In this document: piece after piece, positions 25,724 through 34,481 of the stretch | Layout: every line of letters starts with the position of its first letter | Numbering within the stretch: the first letter of the stretch is position 1 | Assembly (NCBI RefSeq): GCF_002149965.1 | Contig: NZ_MSQB01000006.1 | Span: 288 to 64,287, forward strand | Direction: 5' to 3' | DNA from: Novosphingobium panipatense | GTDB taxonomy: Bacteria > Pseudomonadota > Alphaproteobacteria > Sphingomonadales > Sphingomonadaceae | Length of the DNA stretch: 64,000 bases | Notes under the pieces: model-generated | Databases searched by the model: none | What the model was told of the DNA's origin: nothing | The model's input: only the letters and a program-made list of their open reading frames with translations | Translations under genes and position numbers: made by a program

Positions 25724-27223
25724 TCAGAAAGAGCGGCTGAGGCGCAGGCTCGCGCTCGTCCGGCGGTAGGAAAAGAGCCAGTCGATAGTGCTCTCGACAC
25801 GGGTGTGCTGGAGCACGAGTTCGGGAACGAGCCTTGCGAATTGCAGTGCGGGGAAGCGGGCGATGGCGGTGGCGTTGTACTGGTCGTCGCGGCGGCGGGC
25901 GGCGAAGACTTCGTTGAAGGCGAGGGTGTCGCGGTGGCGCCAGGAGCCGATCACCAGCAGGCTGGCTGCCGTGCCGAACGTCTTGTTCACTCCCAGGCGC
26001 GCGCCCCACTGGCGATAGGCATCGACCTGTGCTGGCGCATCCTTGCTGGCGAAGTCCGGCCCGGCGAACAGGCTCCAGCCGGCGGAGGGGGCGTACCAGG
26101 CGGTCAAGCTCAGGTCGGTCAGCGCCCCGTCCTGAGAGCGAAACACGCGCTGGCGATAGCGGTAGTCACGGTAATTGGCCTCGATCCGCAGCAGGGTCCT
26201 TGGCGAGAGGACGTGCTGCCACAGCGCATTGCCGCCGGGTGCCGTGTAGAGCAGCGCCGATCCGAAAGTGCCGAGATCGAGGGAGGGCGACAGCGTCAAG
26301 GTATCGCGCGCGGACTGGTACTGATAGCCGATCCGCAGCATCAGCGTCGCCTGCGAATAACTGTGATGCTGCGGATAGATGTCTCCGAACAGCAAGGCGC
26401 TGGCCCGCAGTGCGTTGTGGCCCGAAAGCGGCAGGGTTCGGCCCAGGGTGCCTTCGAAATTGACGCCCATGGCCTGGATCGGATCGGGCACCTTGCGCTC
26501 GAACAGACAGGACCCGTCGAGGGCGGCCAGCAGGCAGGTATAGCTGGCAGAGGACTGGTTGAGGTTGCTGCTGTAACTTGGGCCGAGCGCGAAACTGCCC
26601 TGCCAGCCGCGTCTCTGTTTCAGGGCGCCGAGGAAGGCATCGACGGTGGCGAGAACCCCGCGCGTCTGGTCGCCCTGCGTGCTGAGCAGACGGCGGATGT
26701 CCTCGAAGGCGCGCTTCGCCTCGCGGTCCTTGCGGTTCTCGAACAGCACGCGCGCCAGTTCCAGCCGGGCGGGCATGAAATCGGGGCTGAGCCTGAGCAG
26801 CGCGCGGTAATGGCGTTCGGCCTCGGCCAGCTTGCCGCCCTGGCGGGCCAGGGCACCCTCGGCGCTGAGCACCAGCATCGGGTCGTGATCGGGATAACGG
26901 CGATAGGCGGCGAGGAAGCGGCGCACGTCGCGCCACTGCTTGCGCCCGATCGCGATGTAGAGCGCGCGGCCCATGTCGTCGACATTGTCGCCGACGGCGT
27001 AAGTGGTGCCGTCCACTTCCAGCGCGGTGGGCAAAGTGTCCCAGTCCTCGGCATCCTTCAGACGCTCGCGTTCGGCCTTGCGCTGCTGCACGTCTGCCTG
27101 CTGGTCGAGGCGCAGGCGGGTGTCCTGATCGGTCGCGCTTTGCGCCGCTGCTTGGGCGGGCAGCAGCATGGCCGCTGCGCTGGCGCAGAGGAGGAGCCGA
27201 AAGGATGCGGGGTAAGGCGTCAT
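25724..27223 (-). CDS. Slam-family outer-membrane translocator (DUF560)
   Basis: A 499-residue surface lipoprotein assembly modulator (Slam)-type protein. A Sec signal (residues 1-28, ending PAQAAAQ) is followed by a TPR-like periplasmic domain (about 95-200, with LAEAERHYRALLRLSPDFMPARLELARVLFENRKDREAKRAFEDI) and a 14-strand beta barrel (about 205-499), starting GSFALGPSYSSNLNQSS and ending SLRLSRSF with terminal Phe. Slam proteins move specific beta-barrel surface proteins or hemophilins across the outer membrane. The only plausible client is the protein encoded 70 bp upstream, whose C-terminal barrel matches the known Slam clients. Slam systems are well described in Neisseria and Acinetobacter, so this is an alphaproteobacterial example. 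Confidence 0.87.
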   Translation of the reverse strand: MTPYPASFRLLLCASAAAMLLPAQAAAQSATDQDTRLRLDQQADVQQRKAERERLKDAEDWDTLPTALEVDGTTYAVGDNVDDMGRALYIAIGRKQWRDVRRFLAAYRRYPDHDPMLVLSAEGALARQGGKLAEAERHYRALLRLSPDFMPARLELARVLFENRKDREAKRAFEDIRRLLSTQGDQTRGVLATVDAFLGALKQRRGWQGSFALGPSYSSNLNQSSASYTCLLAALDGSCLFERKVPDPIQAMGVNFEGTLGRTLPLSGHNALRASALLFGDIYPQHHSYSQATLMLRIGYQYQSARDTLTLSPSLDLGTFGSALLYTAPGGNALWQHVLSPRTLLRIEANYRDYRYRQRVFRSQDGALTDLSLTAWYAPSAGWSLFAGPDFASKDAPAQVDAYRQWGARLGVNKTFGTAASLLVIGSWRHRDTLAFNEVFAARRRDDQYNATAIARFPALQFARLVPELVLQHTRVESTIDWLFSYRRTSASLRLSRSF

Positions 27224-27239
27224 GTCTCGTCCGAAAGAC

Positions 27240-27274
27240 GGGGCGGACCGTTTGTGCCGGATTGGTCCAACCCC
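27240..27274 (-). terminator. Intercistronic hairpin between the hemophilin-like and Slam genes
   Basis: Arms GGGG-GGACC (27240-27249) and GGTCC-CCCC (27264-27274) can pair with small bulges. No T-run follows, so it may be an mRNA-stabilising or attenuating stem that keeps the secreted protein more abundant than the translocator. Confidence 0.4.
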
Positions 27275-27292
27275 GCCTCCCTGTTCAGGCCG

Positions 27293-28069
27293 TTACTGCG
27301 AACCGCCGAACGCGGTGTCGTACTGCCGGCTGCCCGCGAACGTCGCGACGCCTGCCAGTGCCTGCGCGGCCGAGCCGAAGAACTGGCCGCTCACGTCGCC
27401 GCCAGATGCCAGCGTGGCGCTGGTCGCGGCGTTGGATGCCGTGGCGGTGCCAAGGCCGACGACCTGCGAGCCGACGATATCGGCAGTGCCGATGTCCACC
27501 TTCAGCGAGGCGTTCTGGATCGAGCCGGTGAGGGTGCCGGCGCCGAAGTTGGCGGTGAAGTTGCCGGTCAGCTGGGCGCCGCTGCCCGCGTAGTTGCTGA
27601 TGCCCTTGACGGCATAAGTGGCGGTGCCGCTGGTCGGGACGCCGGCGTCCGCAGTGGCGCCGGTGCCACCGTAATAGACGGTGTGATCGCCTGCCGTGGC
27701 GCTGCCGGTCTGCGACCATTCGCCGTAGTAGACGTCCTGGGAACCGACCTTGGCATAGTCGAAGCGGCCGTACTTCGAATGGTCGGTGGTGGCCTGGGTC
27801 GTGTTGACGAAGCTGGTCACGCCGTTGGCATCGGTGCCGAGGATGCCCTGGAGGCCCTGGAAGTCGATGTACTGGGTGGGCAGCATGCTGGGCACGTTGA
27901 TGCCCACGCGTCCCGGAACGTGGATCGAGCCTGCGGATACCGTGCTGACGCCGATCTTCACTTTGGTGGCATCGCTGGATTCACCGACGACCTGGGCATT
28001 GGCAGCGCCCGCCATGGCGCCGGAAATTGCAAGGGAGAGACCAAAAGCCTTGAGATGAGAGAATTTCAT
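27293..28069 (-). CDS. Hemophilin-like secreted protein, predicted Slam client
   Basis: A 258-residue secreted protein with a Sec signal (MKFSHLKAFGLSLAISGAMAGAANA) and no lipobox Cys, so it is soluble rather than lipid-anchored. An N-terminal domain (about 27-125) has DYAKVGSQDVYYGEWSQ near its end. The C-terminal half (about 140-258) is a Gly/Ser/Ala-rich eight-strand barrel of the TbpB-like type: GNFTANFGAGTLTGSI, then SGQFFGSAAQALAGVATFAGS and a final AFGGSQ. This G-FFG-A-LAG and terminal AFGG pattern is shared by hemophilin HphA and other Slam clients. The ATG follows AGGAG with 7-bp spacing. It sits between the receptor and the Slam gene, next to heme oxygenase, so heme binding is likely; no heme ligand can be proven from sequence. 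Confidence 0.78.
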   Translation of the reverse strand: MKFSHLKAFGLSLAISGAMAGAANAQVVGESSDATKVKIGVSTVSAGSIHVPGRVGINVPSMLPTQYIDFQGLQGILGTDANGVTSFVNTTQATTDHSKYGRFDYAKVGSQDVYYGEWSQTGSATAGDHTVYYGGTGATADAGVPTSGTATYAVKGISNYAGSGAQLTGNFTANFGAGTLTGSIQNASLKVDIGTADIVGSQVVGLGTATASNAATSATLASGGDVSGQFFGSAAQALAGVATFAGSRQYDTAFGGSQ

Positions 28070-28090
28070 TCTACTTCTCCTGCGTGTTGG

Positions 28091-28111
28091 TGCGCCTGAT
28101 CTTCAGGCGCA
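28091..28111 (-). promoter_or_regulatory. Hairpin in the leader of the hemophilin-like gene
   Basis: A perfect 9-bp stem TGCGCCTGA/TCAGGCGCA with loop TCT lies about 22 bases before the start codon. It follows the receptor stop and has no T-run, so it may act as a processing or stability element rather than a terminator. Confidence 0.4.
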
Positions 28112-28183
28112 TTCATCCAGGGTCGCCGTCGCTGTCCGGGTCTGTCGGGATTGCTGGATGCGGCGGCGGTCCTGAAATTTTGC

Positions 28184-31100
28184 TCAGAACTTCCCTGTCA
28201 GGCTGAGCCGTACCGTCCTGCCCGGAGCGGGCAGCATGGAGCGGGACAGGGGATCGAGATAATAGCGGTTGTTGAGGTTGAGCCCGGTCAGTTCGGCGCT
28301 GAAGCGCGCGTTGATGCGGAACTTGGCGTAGGCATCGAGCGTGACGATCTCGCCCCAGGTATAGGGGATGTTGAGCGCACAGCCGCCCACGCAGTCGTTC
28401 TCCTGCGTAAATTCGGCAAGCTGCGGATTGTCGTAGGCGCTGTACCAGATGAGGCGTCCGCCCACTTCCAGACGGCGATCGAGGAAGCGCCCGCCCATGG
28501 TCCAGTTCACGGTGTCCTCGGGCGTTGCCTGCGTGAGCAGGAACCCTGCAAGGAACCCGTACTTCACGCAGTTCGGCACGCGCCCGCGCGAAGGGTCTAG
28601 CTGCGCGGCGATGGATTCGTCGCAGGCCTTGTTGGTGGTCATATGACCGGCGCTGATGTCGGTGAAGAAGTGGCCGTTGTCGAACCGGGCCTGCAATTCG
28701 AACCCGGCGATCACCTGCTTGTCGAGGTTGGAAAACATCAGGTTCGTACTGCGCTCGATCACGTTGCGCGTGGTGTTGTGATACCAGGTGAGCTTGATGT
28801 CGGCGTGCTGATCCTCGCCGCCGAGGCCCAGCAGCGGGCGCAGGTCCTGGATGAAGGCGGCTTCCCATGAGCGCATGCGCTCCGGCTTGAGGTTCGCCAG
28901 CGGGTTGATCGAAGCCGCGAACCCGGTCGTGCTTTCGAACATGCTGGGGAAGCGCAGGGCCTGCGCATAGCGCACGTAAGCGCGGCTGCTGTCGCTGAAG
29001 TAGACGGTGGCCGAAGCCGTTGGCGTCCAGCCATGGGCGGACCGGCGTTTGACATCGGAAATCGAAATGGCCGCAATCTGTGCCGAGGCGGTGCATGAAC
29101 CGGCTGCGTAGTTGGCAATGCTGTCGAGCGAACCGTTCAGGCAGATGTTGTCTGCGCGGCTATAGCGGCCGTCCGCACCCGCTTCCCAGACTGGACCGGT
29201 GTGGGACCATACGAAGGCGGTCGGATTGAGTGCATAGCGCGCTACGGCCTGGGTGATCACGCGCTCGATCGTGGCGGGATTGGCCGTGCTGCCTGCATAG
29301 CGCTCGCGCAGCGAAGCTTCGTAGGCTGCGACACCGAACTCGTTGGTCTGATAGGAGGTGGCGTAGCCTTGCGCCATGTACCGATCCAGCGAACCGCCTT
29401 GCAGTGCGATGTACTCCGGCAGGAAGTCGTCCTTCGCCCAGTACCCCGAATAGGCCAGCCCTGCGTTCAGCTTGAGGAAGCGGGCCGGCTTCCATTCGCC
29501 GCTGAACTGGATGCGGTATTCCTCACGCCGACCGGCACGCGGCAATTGCCGCCAGCCATTGGCGATGGCATCCGAATATTCGTCGTCCGAACGCAGTTTC
29601 TCATGCTGCCAGTTGCCTTCGAGCAGGAAGCTGAGCGTGTCGGAGAGCGCGAACTGGTTGCTGGCGGTGAAGCCGAAGCGGTCGTTGTGCGCGTTCATGA
29701 TCGCGCTGTTGATGATGATGGGATCTGCGATCGATGCCGAATTCGGGAAGCCCCCCGAACTGTAGGTATCGCTGACAGTATCGGTTGCCCAGCCGGTCAG
29801 GCGGAGGTCCAGCCAGCGGCTGCCGGGCTGCCACTTGTACTCGGCGTTGTAGGCTTGCGCATGGACCTTGCTCAGCGGCCACTGGATATTGCCGAAGTAA
29901 TTGCCGTCGGTAGTCATGATGCGCGAGGGCATGATTTCGCCGAACCTGGTGCGGCTGTCGCGGAATCCGAACTGGAGCGCCTGGTCGTCGGCGATGTGCC
30001 AGGTGGCCTTGAGCAGCACCGATTCCAGTTCGCTGGAGGTGTTGGGCACTTCATTGCCGGGCTCGTAGTTGAGACCGAGGATGCGCACGTAAGTATCGGC
30101 GTTCTGCGGCAGGCCTTCCTGCTGGTAATAGCCCGCGCCGGTCTTGCCCGAGAAGTAATTGCCGCGTTCGCGAAAGGCATAGGCGCCCATCAGGTCGAGA
30201 TCGCCGACCCGGCCCGCCACGGCCAGCCGGATCGCGCGGTCGCCGAAGGAGAAGCTCTCGTTGTCGTCCGAAGTGCGCAAGTTCACGCGTAGCGAGGAAT
30301 CGCAGTAGGGAAACGTGGGCGAGCCGCCGGTTCCGCACAGGAAGCCCGGCACGTCGTTGTAGTTCTGCCCGGTCAGCAGCGTGGGCAGGCGCGGGTTGGT
30401 GGAGTTGTTGCCGCCCTCCAGGCGCAGTTCGAAGCCGAAGCTCTGGCCCGGTTGCAGGATGTCATCGGCATCGAGGGTGTTGATGACCACCGCGCCGCCG
30501 GTCGATCCGTTGACGCCGCGCGCCGAGACCGGCCCTTTCAGGACCTGCACGCCCGAGATCAGGCTGGGGTCGATGTAGCTGCGGTTGCTGGCGCCGTTGT
30601 AGCCGCGCCAGACGGTCAGCGCCTGTTCGGTGCCGTCGATCACTACCGGGACGCGGCCCGGACCCTGAATGCCGCGAATGCTGGGATCGATGGCGCCGCC
30701 GTTGCGGGCGTCGCCGCTGTAGACATTGACCATGCCCTTGAGCACATCGGCGGTGTTGACGCCCTTGTAGCGCTCGACTTCCTCCTTGCCGGCGTAGACC
30801 GAGGACATGTCCTGATCGTAGACGGCATCCTTGCGGCGGGCGTCCCGCTCAGCGCCGGTCTCGGCGGTGGTTTCGATGCTCTGGCCCTCGACCTTGAGGG
30901 TGCCGAGGTTCACGACTCCGGCTTCAGGGGGGACATCGGCGGCGGTCTGCCGTGGGCGCGCGAGCGTGACGACGTTGCCCTCGATGCGATAAGTGAAGCC
31001 GCTCGCTGGCAGCAGACGGGCCAGCGCATCCTGCGTGGACATCCGGCCGCGAAGGGCGGTGCTGCGCTGGCCCTGCAGGTCGGCGGCGTTGATGCTGACC

Positions 31101-31306
31101 TGAAGGCCGGACTGGCTGCCGAAATCCATCAGCGCCTCGTCGAGAGCCTGCGCCGGGATATCGAAGCTGCGAACGGCGTATGCCCTGTCGGTCTGCGCCG
31201 CCGCAACGTTCGGCCATGCCAGCACACCTGTAGAAGCTGTGGCCAGCAGAATTCCCGCAATCGTTCGGACGTGCCCTGACCGTCCCCTGTTTGCCCCCGA
31301 GATCAC
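28184..31306 (-). CDS. STN-domain TonB-dependent receptor, probably for heme or hemophore
   Basis: A 1040-residue receptor. The GTG at 31306 follows GGGAG with 7-bp spacing. A Sec signal is followed by an STN signalling domain (residues about 42-115, AVRSFDIPAQALDEALMDFGSQSGLQVSINAADLQG...DALARLLPASGFTYRIEGNVVTL), which contacts a FecR protein. Next comes the plug (SIRGIQGPGRVPVVIDG, VQVLKGPVSARGVNGSTGGAVVINT) and a large barrel ending TVRLSLTGKF. A FRFPSMFESTTG / NPLANLKPERMRSWE stretch resembles the conserved FRAP/NPNL region of heme receptors. Its neighbours (FecI-FecR upstream; hemophilin-like, Slam and heme oxygenase downstream) support heme uptake with transcriptional feedback. It is longer than typical heme receptors. 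Confidence 0.87.
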   Translation of the reverse strand: MISGANRGRSGHVRTIAGILLATASTGVLAWPNVAAAQTDRAYAVRSFDIPAQALDEALMDFGSQSGLQVSINAADLQGQRSTALRGRMSTQDALARLLPASGFTYRIEGNVVTLARPRQTAADVPPEAGVVNLGTLKVEGQSIETTAETGAERDARRKDAVYDQDMSSVYAGKEEVERYKGVNTADVLKGMVNVYSGDARNGGAIDPSIRGIQGPGRVPVVIDGTEQALTVWRGYNGASNRSYIDPSLISGVQVLKGPVSARGVNGSTGGAVVINTLDADDILQPGQSFGFELRLEGGNNSTNPRLPTLLTGQNYNDVPGFLCGTGGSPTFPYCDSSLRVNLRTSDDNESFSFGDRAIRLAVAGRVGDLDLMGAYAFRERGNYFSGKTGAGYYQQEGLPQNADTYVRILGLNYEPGNEVPNTSSELESVLLKATWHIADDQALQFGFRDSRTRFGEIMPSRIMTTDGNYFGNIQWPLSKVHAQAYNAEYKWQPGSRWLDLRLTGWATDTVSDTYSSGGFPNSASIADPIIINSAIMNAHNDRFGFTASNQFALSDTLSFLLEGNWQHEKLRSDDEYSDAIANGWRQLPRAGRREEYRIQFSGEWKPARFLKLNAGLAYSGYWAKDDFLPEYIALQGGSLDRYMAQGYATSYQTNEFGVAAYEASLRERYAGSTANPATIERVITQAVARYALNPTAFVWSHTGPVWEAGADGRYSRADNICLNGSLDSIANYAAGSCTASAQIAAISISDVKRRSAHGWTPTASATVYFSDSSRAYVRYAQALRFPSMFESTTGFAASINPLANLKPERMRSWEAAFIQDLRPLLGLGGEDQHADIKLTWYHNTTRNVIERSTNLMFSNLDKQVIAGFELQARFDNGHFFTDISAGHMTTNKACDESIAAQLDPSRGRVPNCVKYGFLAGFLLTQATPEDTVNWTMGGRFLDRRLEVGGRLIWYSAYDNPQLAEFTQENDCVGGCALNIPYTWGEIVTLDAYAKFRINARFSAELTGLNLNNRYYLDPLSRSMLPAPGRTVRLSLTGKF

Positions 31307-31337
31307 ACTGTCGCTCCCTGTGCTGAATATCGATATG

Positions 31338-31358
31338 AAATGCTATTGATAAGCATTT
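31338..31358. promoter_or_regulatory. Fur-box-like palindrome upstream of the heme receptor
   Basis: Perfect 7-bp arms AAATGCT and AGCATTT flank a 7-base centre (ATTGATA), followed by a further GCATATTTC half. The 21-bp dyad resembles the AATGC...GCATT Fur boxes seen upstream of other iron genes here. It lies about 35 bp before the receptor start, consistent with iron-dependent repression of the receptor operon. Confidence 0.5.
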
Positions 31359-31461
31359 GCATATTTCATTGACGGGCGAGCAAGGCGCATTTCCGGGAGA
31401 AAATGCAAAAATTTTCAAGTATATGATTTTAACTGATAAAATTTAATATCAGAGCGCCACC

Positions 31462-32466
31462 CTACTGCACGGTGACGATTTTCAACCACGGCGTGATGGC
31501 TCTGACGCGGATGGAATGGGCCTTGCCGAGTGCTGACAAGGCGGCATTCGGATCGCGGAGGTCGTAGATCCCGGTCACCCGGCGGGTCGCCAGCCCTGGC
31601 CCTCGAACGACCATATAGCCGCCGTACCAGGGGCGCAGCGCATCGAGCACTTCGCCGATCGGCCGGTCCTTCACGAACATCCTGCCCTCGACCCATCCGG
31701 CGACGCGCTCCGCGCGCACCATGCCGCGTTCGGGTTGGCCACCTGCCGCAAGCGAAACCCTCTCGCCCCGGTGCAGAACGGTGCGCGGGCCGTGTTCGGC
31801 GTAGTCGACAGCAACGATGCCGCGGCGCACGGCCACCGAGGCGTTGTCGGAGAGGCCGTCCACTTCGAACGCCGTGCCCAGCACGGTGACCACGGTGTCC
31901 TCGGCCATGACCCGGAACGGACGTGCCGTATCGTGCGCCACGTCGAAATAGGCGCGGCCGCGCAGCAGGCGCGCGGATCGCGTCTTGCCGTCGATCGCGA
32001 AGGACAAGGCGCTGTCGGGCGCCAGCTTCACTTGAGTGCCGTCATCCAGCACGAGCGACCTGACCTCGCCTGCGCCGGTCATTTCCTGCGCGCGCAGATG
32101 CAGCGCCACATCCGGGGCGACCGCGAGGCAAAGACAGGCGGCAAGACCGAGGCCGCCCACCAGGCCCCAGCGCGGCCCGCGCGAACGAGCTCGCTTCTCG
32201 CGGAGCGGTAGCGCGATGACATCGTTCGATAGGGCTCCGTCACGGGCAGGCGCATTGTCCTGAACCATGACCGAGGGAAACGCCGTTTCGACCTCGGAAG
32301 CCAGATCGAGTGCCGCCTCCCAACTGGCCCGATGCGCCGGGCTGCCTTCCAGCCAGGCTTCGAACGCGGCATGCACGGCCTCGTCGCCAGGCTGGTCGTC
32401 GAGGCGAACCAGCCAATCCAGCGCCTCCCGGTCGAGGGCACTCATGTTCCCGTCTTCGCTGATCAT
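31462..32466 (-). CDS. FecR-type anti-sigma factor
   Basis: A 334-residue FecR family protein. The N-terminal part (about 1-60) has the DUF4880 sigma-binding helices with ALDWLVRLDDQPGDEAVHAAFEAWL...HRASWEAAL. A single membrane segment (GLVGGLGLAACLCLAVA) is at about 102-118, then the FecR domain (EVRSLVLDDGTQVKLAPDSALSFAIDGKTRSARLLRGRAYFDVAHDTARPF). A C-terminal STN-binding-like region ends the protein. It transmits the receptor's occupied signal to the sigma factor across the inner membrane. A second ATG at 32445 is possible. It is 91 bp after the sigma gene and 155 bp before the receptor. Confidence 0.9.
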   Translation of the reverse strand: MISEDGNMSALDREALDWLVRLDDQPGDEAVHAAFEAWLEGSPAHRASWEAALDLASEVETAFPSVMVQDNAPARDGALSNDVIALPLREKRARSRGPRWGLVGGLGLAACLCLAVAPDVALHLRAQEMTGAGEVRSLVLDDGTQVKLAPDSALSFAIDGKTRSARLLRGRAYFDVAHDTARPFRVMAEDTVVTVLGTAFEVDGLSDNASVAVRRGIVAVDYAEHGPRTVLHRGERVSLAAGGQPERGMVRAERVAGWVEGRMFVKDRPIGEVLDALRPWYGGYMVVRGPGLATRRVTGIYDLRDPNAALSALGKAHSIRVRAITPWLKIVTVQ

Positions 32467-32557
32467 GGAACCTGCGTCTTTCCCGTCGAATGGCCGAAGT
32501 TTTCTCTCTCGTTATCTGGACGACGAATGGCGCCGCCATTTTTCCGCAAAAATCTGA

Positions 32558-33103
32558 TCACCGCCGTTGACCTCCCTGGCGGCGAGCCTTCCGGCACTGT
32601 TCCAGCGCGGAAACGACCAGTTCGTGGACGAGGCTTTTCGACAGACCGAGCCGGGTACCCACTTCGACCAGCGTAAGCCCTTCGACGCGGTGCAGGAGAA
32701 AGGCCTGGCGTGTCCGTTCCGGGAGACGAGAGACGGCAATGATGTGAGCGAGTTCATCGGCAGCTTCCGCGCAGGCCTGCGCCGAGGGCATGTCGCTAGC
32801 GATTTGCTGCGCGGCGTCGGCTGCATCCTGTGCAAACAGGCGGCCCTCGAAAGCGCGTCGCCGTCTGGCATCCAGTGCGAGATTGCGTGCGATTCGGAAC
32901 AGGAAGCGATCGGGTTCATGGATTGCCTGGACTTCGGCAGCGTCGATGAAACGCGTCCAGGCATCCTGCACGACGTCTTCGGCCAGTCCGATGTCGCCGG
33001 TTATCGTCGATGCGTAGCGGATGAGAGCTGAACGGTTCTTGGTGAACACGCCAAGATGATCCGGCCTGTCCGTTTCCGCGTTGCTCCCGAAGGGCTTATC
33101 CAT
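32558..33103 (-). CDS. ECF sigma factor, FecI type
   Basis: A 181-residue extracytoplasmic-function sigma factor. Region 2 is at about 25-90 (STITGDIGLAEDVVQDAWTRFIDAA, DRFLFRIARNLALDARRRR) and region 4 at about 120-175 (SRLPERTRQAFLLHRVEGLTLVEVGTRLGLSKSLVHELVVSALEQCRK). It is the first gene of the leftward heme operon. With the following FecR gene and the STN-domain receptor, it forms a cell-surface signalling system that should turn on receptor, hemophilin-like protein and Slam expression when the ligand is bound. Confidence 0.92.
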   Translation of the reverse strand: MDKPFGSNAETDRPDHLGVFTKNRSALIRYASTITGDIGLAEDVVQDAWTRFIDAAEVQAIHEPDRFLFRIARNLALDARRRRAFEGRLFAQDAADAAQQIASDMPSAQACAEAADELAHIIAVSRLPERTRQAFLLHRVEGLTLVEVGTRLGLSKSLVHELVVSALEQCRKARRQGGQRR

Positions 33104-33175
33104 GCTGGGCCACTAACAGATCACTTGTTGCGAACCAATCTCAAAAAGCGTTTGAATTCGATCAACAAGTTGTGT

Positions 33176-33212
33176 GCGCCGGTGTGCAGACACTTCTGCC
33201 GCACACCGGCGC
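33176..33212 (-). terminator. Strong hairpin after the ABC-transporter operon
   Basis: A perfect 12-bp stem GCGCCGGTGTGC (33176-33187) and GCACACCGGCGC (33201-33212) with a 13-base loop lies 12 bp beyond the stop of the last permease gene. No clean T-run follows, but the stem is strong and its place suggests termination. It lies upstream of the sigma-factor gene start. Confidence 0.55.
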
Positions 33213-33224
33213 CCTCGGCTCGTC

Positions 33225-34481
33225 TCAGGTCTTAGCGTCGAACATGGGCGCGCGCTTGAAGTCCGCCTTGCCGAAGGGGCGGTCGCGGAACATGTAGCCG
33301 TAGTAGAATTCGCGGAGCTGCCGGTGGTAGTCGCGAATACGATCGCGATAGGCGAGTTGGGCGGAAAGGTCGGTCCTGGCCATGCCGGTCAGCACGGACT
33401 GGACGCCTACGGAAGGCAGCAACCAGCCGAGACCGTGGGCGGCGCGGTCCCGCGCTTCGAGGCCCTGGCGATAGACACGGACCTTGCCGGCCACGCTTTC
33501 GTCGCCGACCTGATGGAAGGCGAAATACCACTTGTAATGGAATGCGGAGGTTAGCGGGGAAGAGTCCGCCCATTGCGGATGACGGGCATAGAACGCCTTC
33601 ATCGTATCCTCGCGCGGGATGTCCCAGGCGCGGTTGACGGTCTCCCGCTGGGCAAGGGCGATCTCGGCGCCCTGATCGATCGCGATCGCCCGGTTTATGG
33701 CGACGTGGCCCAGCGTCGGCAGGATGAGCACGAGCATCAGCCAGAGCGCCGCCGTCGTGGCTGCATTGGCCGTGCTGCTCCATCCCAGCCGCTCGACAAG
33801 CGCGCAGAGAACGACCCAGAACAGCAGATAGCCCGCGACCAGCAGCAGGATCGTGAGGATCGCTGCAAAGCCTGCGCCCGAGAGTGCTGCCGCAACCGCA
33901 AAGGGCATGCAGATCACGCTCCACAGCAGCGCCAGACGCAGCAGCACGCGCCGCCGCCAGAGCGCCGCGCCGCCGTTCGGCAATGCCGCCAGCGTGCGCC
34001 AGCGCCCGGCCTCGCGCTCGCTCGAATTGAGGTCATGGCACAGGGCGATGACGAAGAGCGGGGCGAGGAATACCAGCACGAACGCGAAGTCGAAGCGGCC
34101 GGGCAAGGCCATTTCGGGGTTGAAGGTGTCGCCGTCGTAGATCTGCGCCTCCAGCCCGAGCGCGCGGACACGCAGGATGTAAGGCGACACGTCCCGCATC
34201 CCCAGTGCCGCGAAGGCAAGCGGCGAGGGCGCATCCCAGGTCGGATGGAAGCTGTAATAGGCCGCGCTGCCCGCGTCCTTCTCCTTGTCCACCCAAGCGG
34301 CAATGGCGCCGATGTCTTCGTTTTGCGCTGCGGGAATGGCGGCGATGGCAGCGCGCTGCCGCGCGACTTCCGCCATGCCCGCGACAAGCGCTGCAATAGT
34401 AAGCGCTGCCAGCAGGGCGAGCGCAGTGGCTGCCAGCCGCTGACGCATCAGCAGGCGCAGTTCATGCATCCACAGGGTCAT
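33225..34481 (-). CDS. ABC-2 type permease (DUF3526)
   Basis: A 418-residue membrane protein with an N-terminal helix (LAATALALLAALTIAALVAGM), a large periplasmic loop (about 50-150, with YYSFHPTWDAPSPLAFAALGMRDVSPY) and a block of helices near 160-320 (FDFAFVLVFLAPLFVIALCHDLNSSEREAGRW, LALLWSVICMPFAVAAALSGAG, AGYLLFWVVLCALVERL). This matches DUF3526 ABC-2 permeases. It starts at an ATG overlapping the TGA of the preceding permease. With the partner permease and ATPase it makes an exporter or membrane-handling complex of the NosDFY/ABC-2 kind. Its substrate is not evident. Confidence 0.82.
   Translation of the reverse strand: MTLWMHELRLLMRQRLAATALALLAALTIAALVAGMAEVARQRAAIAAIPAAQNEDIGAIAAWVDKEKDAGSAAYYSFHPTWDAPSPLAFAALGMRDVSPYILRVRALGLEAQIYDGDTFNPEMALPGRFDFAFVLVFLAPLFVIALCHDLNSSEREAGRWRTLAALPNGGAALWRRRVLLRLALLWSVICMPFAVAAALSGAGFAAILTILLLVAGYLLFWVVLCALVERLGWSSTANAATTAALWLMLVLILPTLGHVAINRAIAIDQGAEIALAQRETVNRAWDIPREDTMKAFYARHPQWADSSPLTSAFHYKWYFAFHQVGDESVAGKVRVYRQGLEARDRAAHGLGWLLPSVGVQSVLTGMARTDLSAQLAYRDRIRDYHRQLREFYYGYMFRDRPFGKADFKRAPMFDAKT

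Noticed and set aside
25571..28099. Very long plus-strand open frame opposite the Slam and hemophilin-like genes
   Set aside because: The minus strand carries genes with signal peptides, domains and ribosome sites; the plus frame is a GC shadow.
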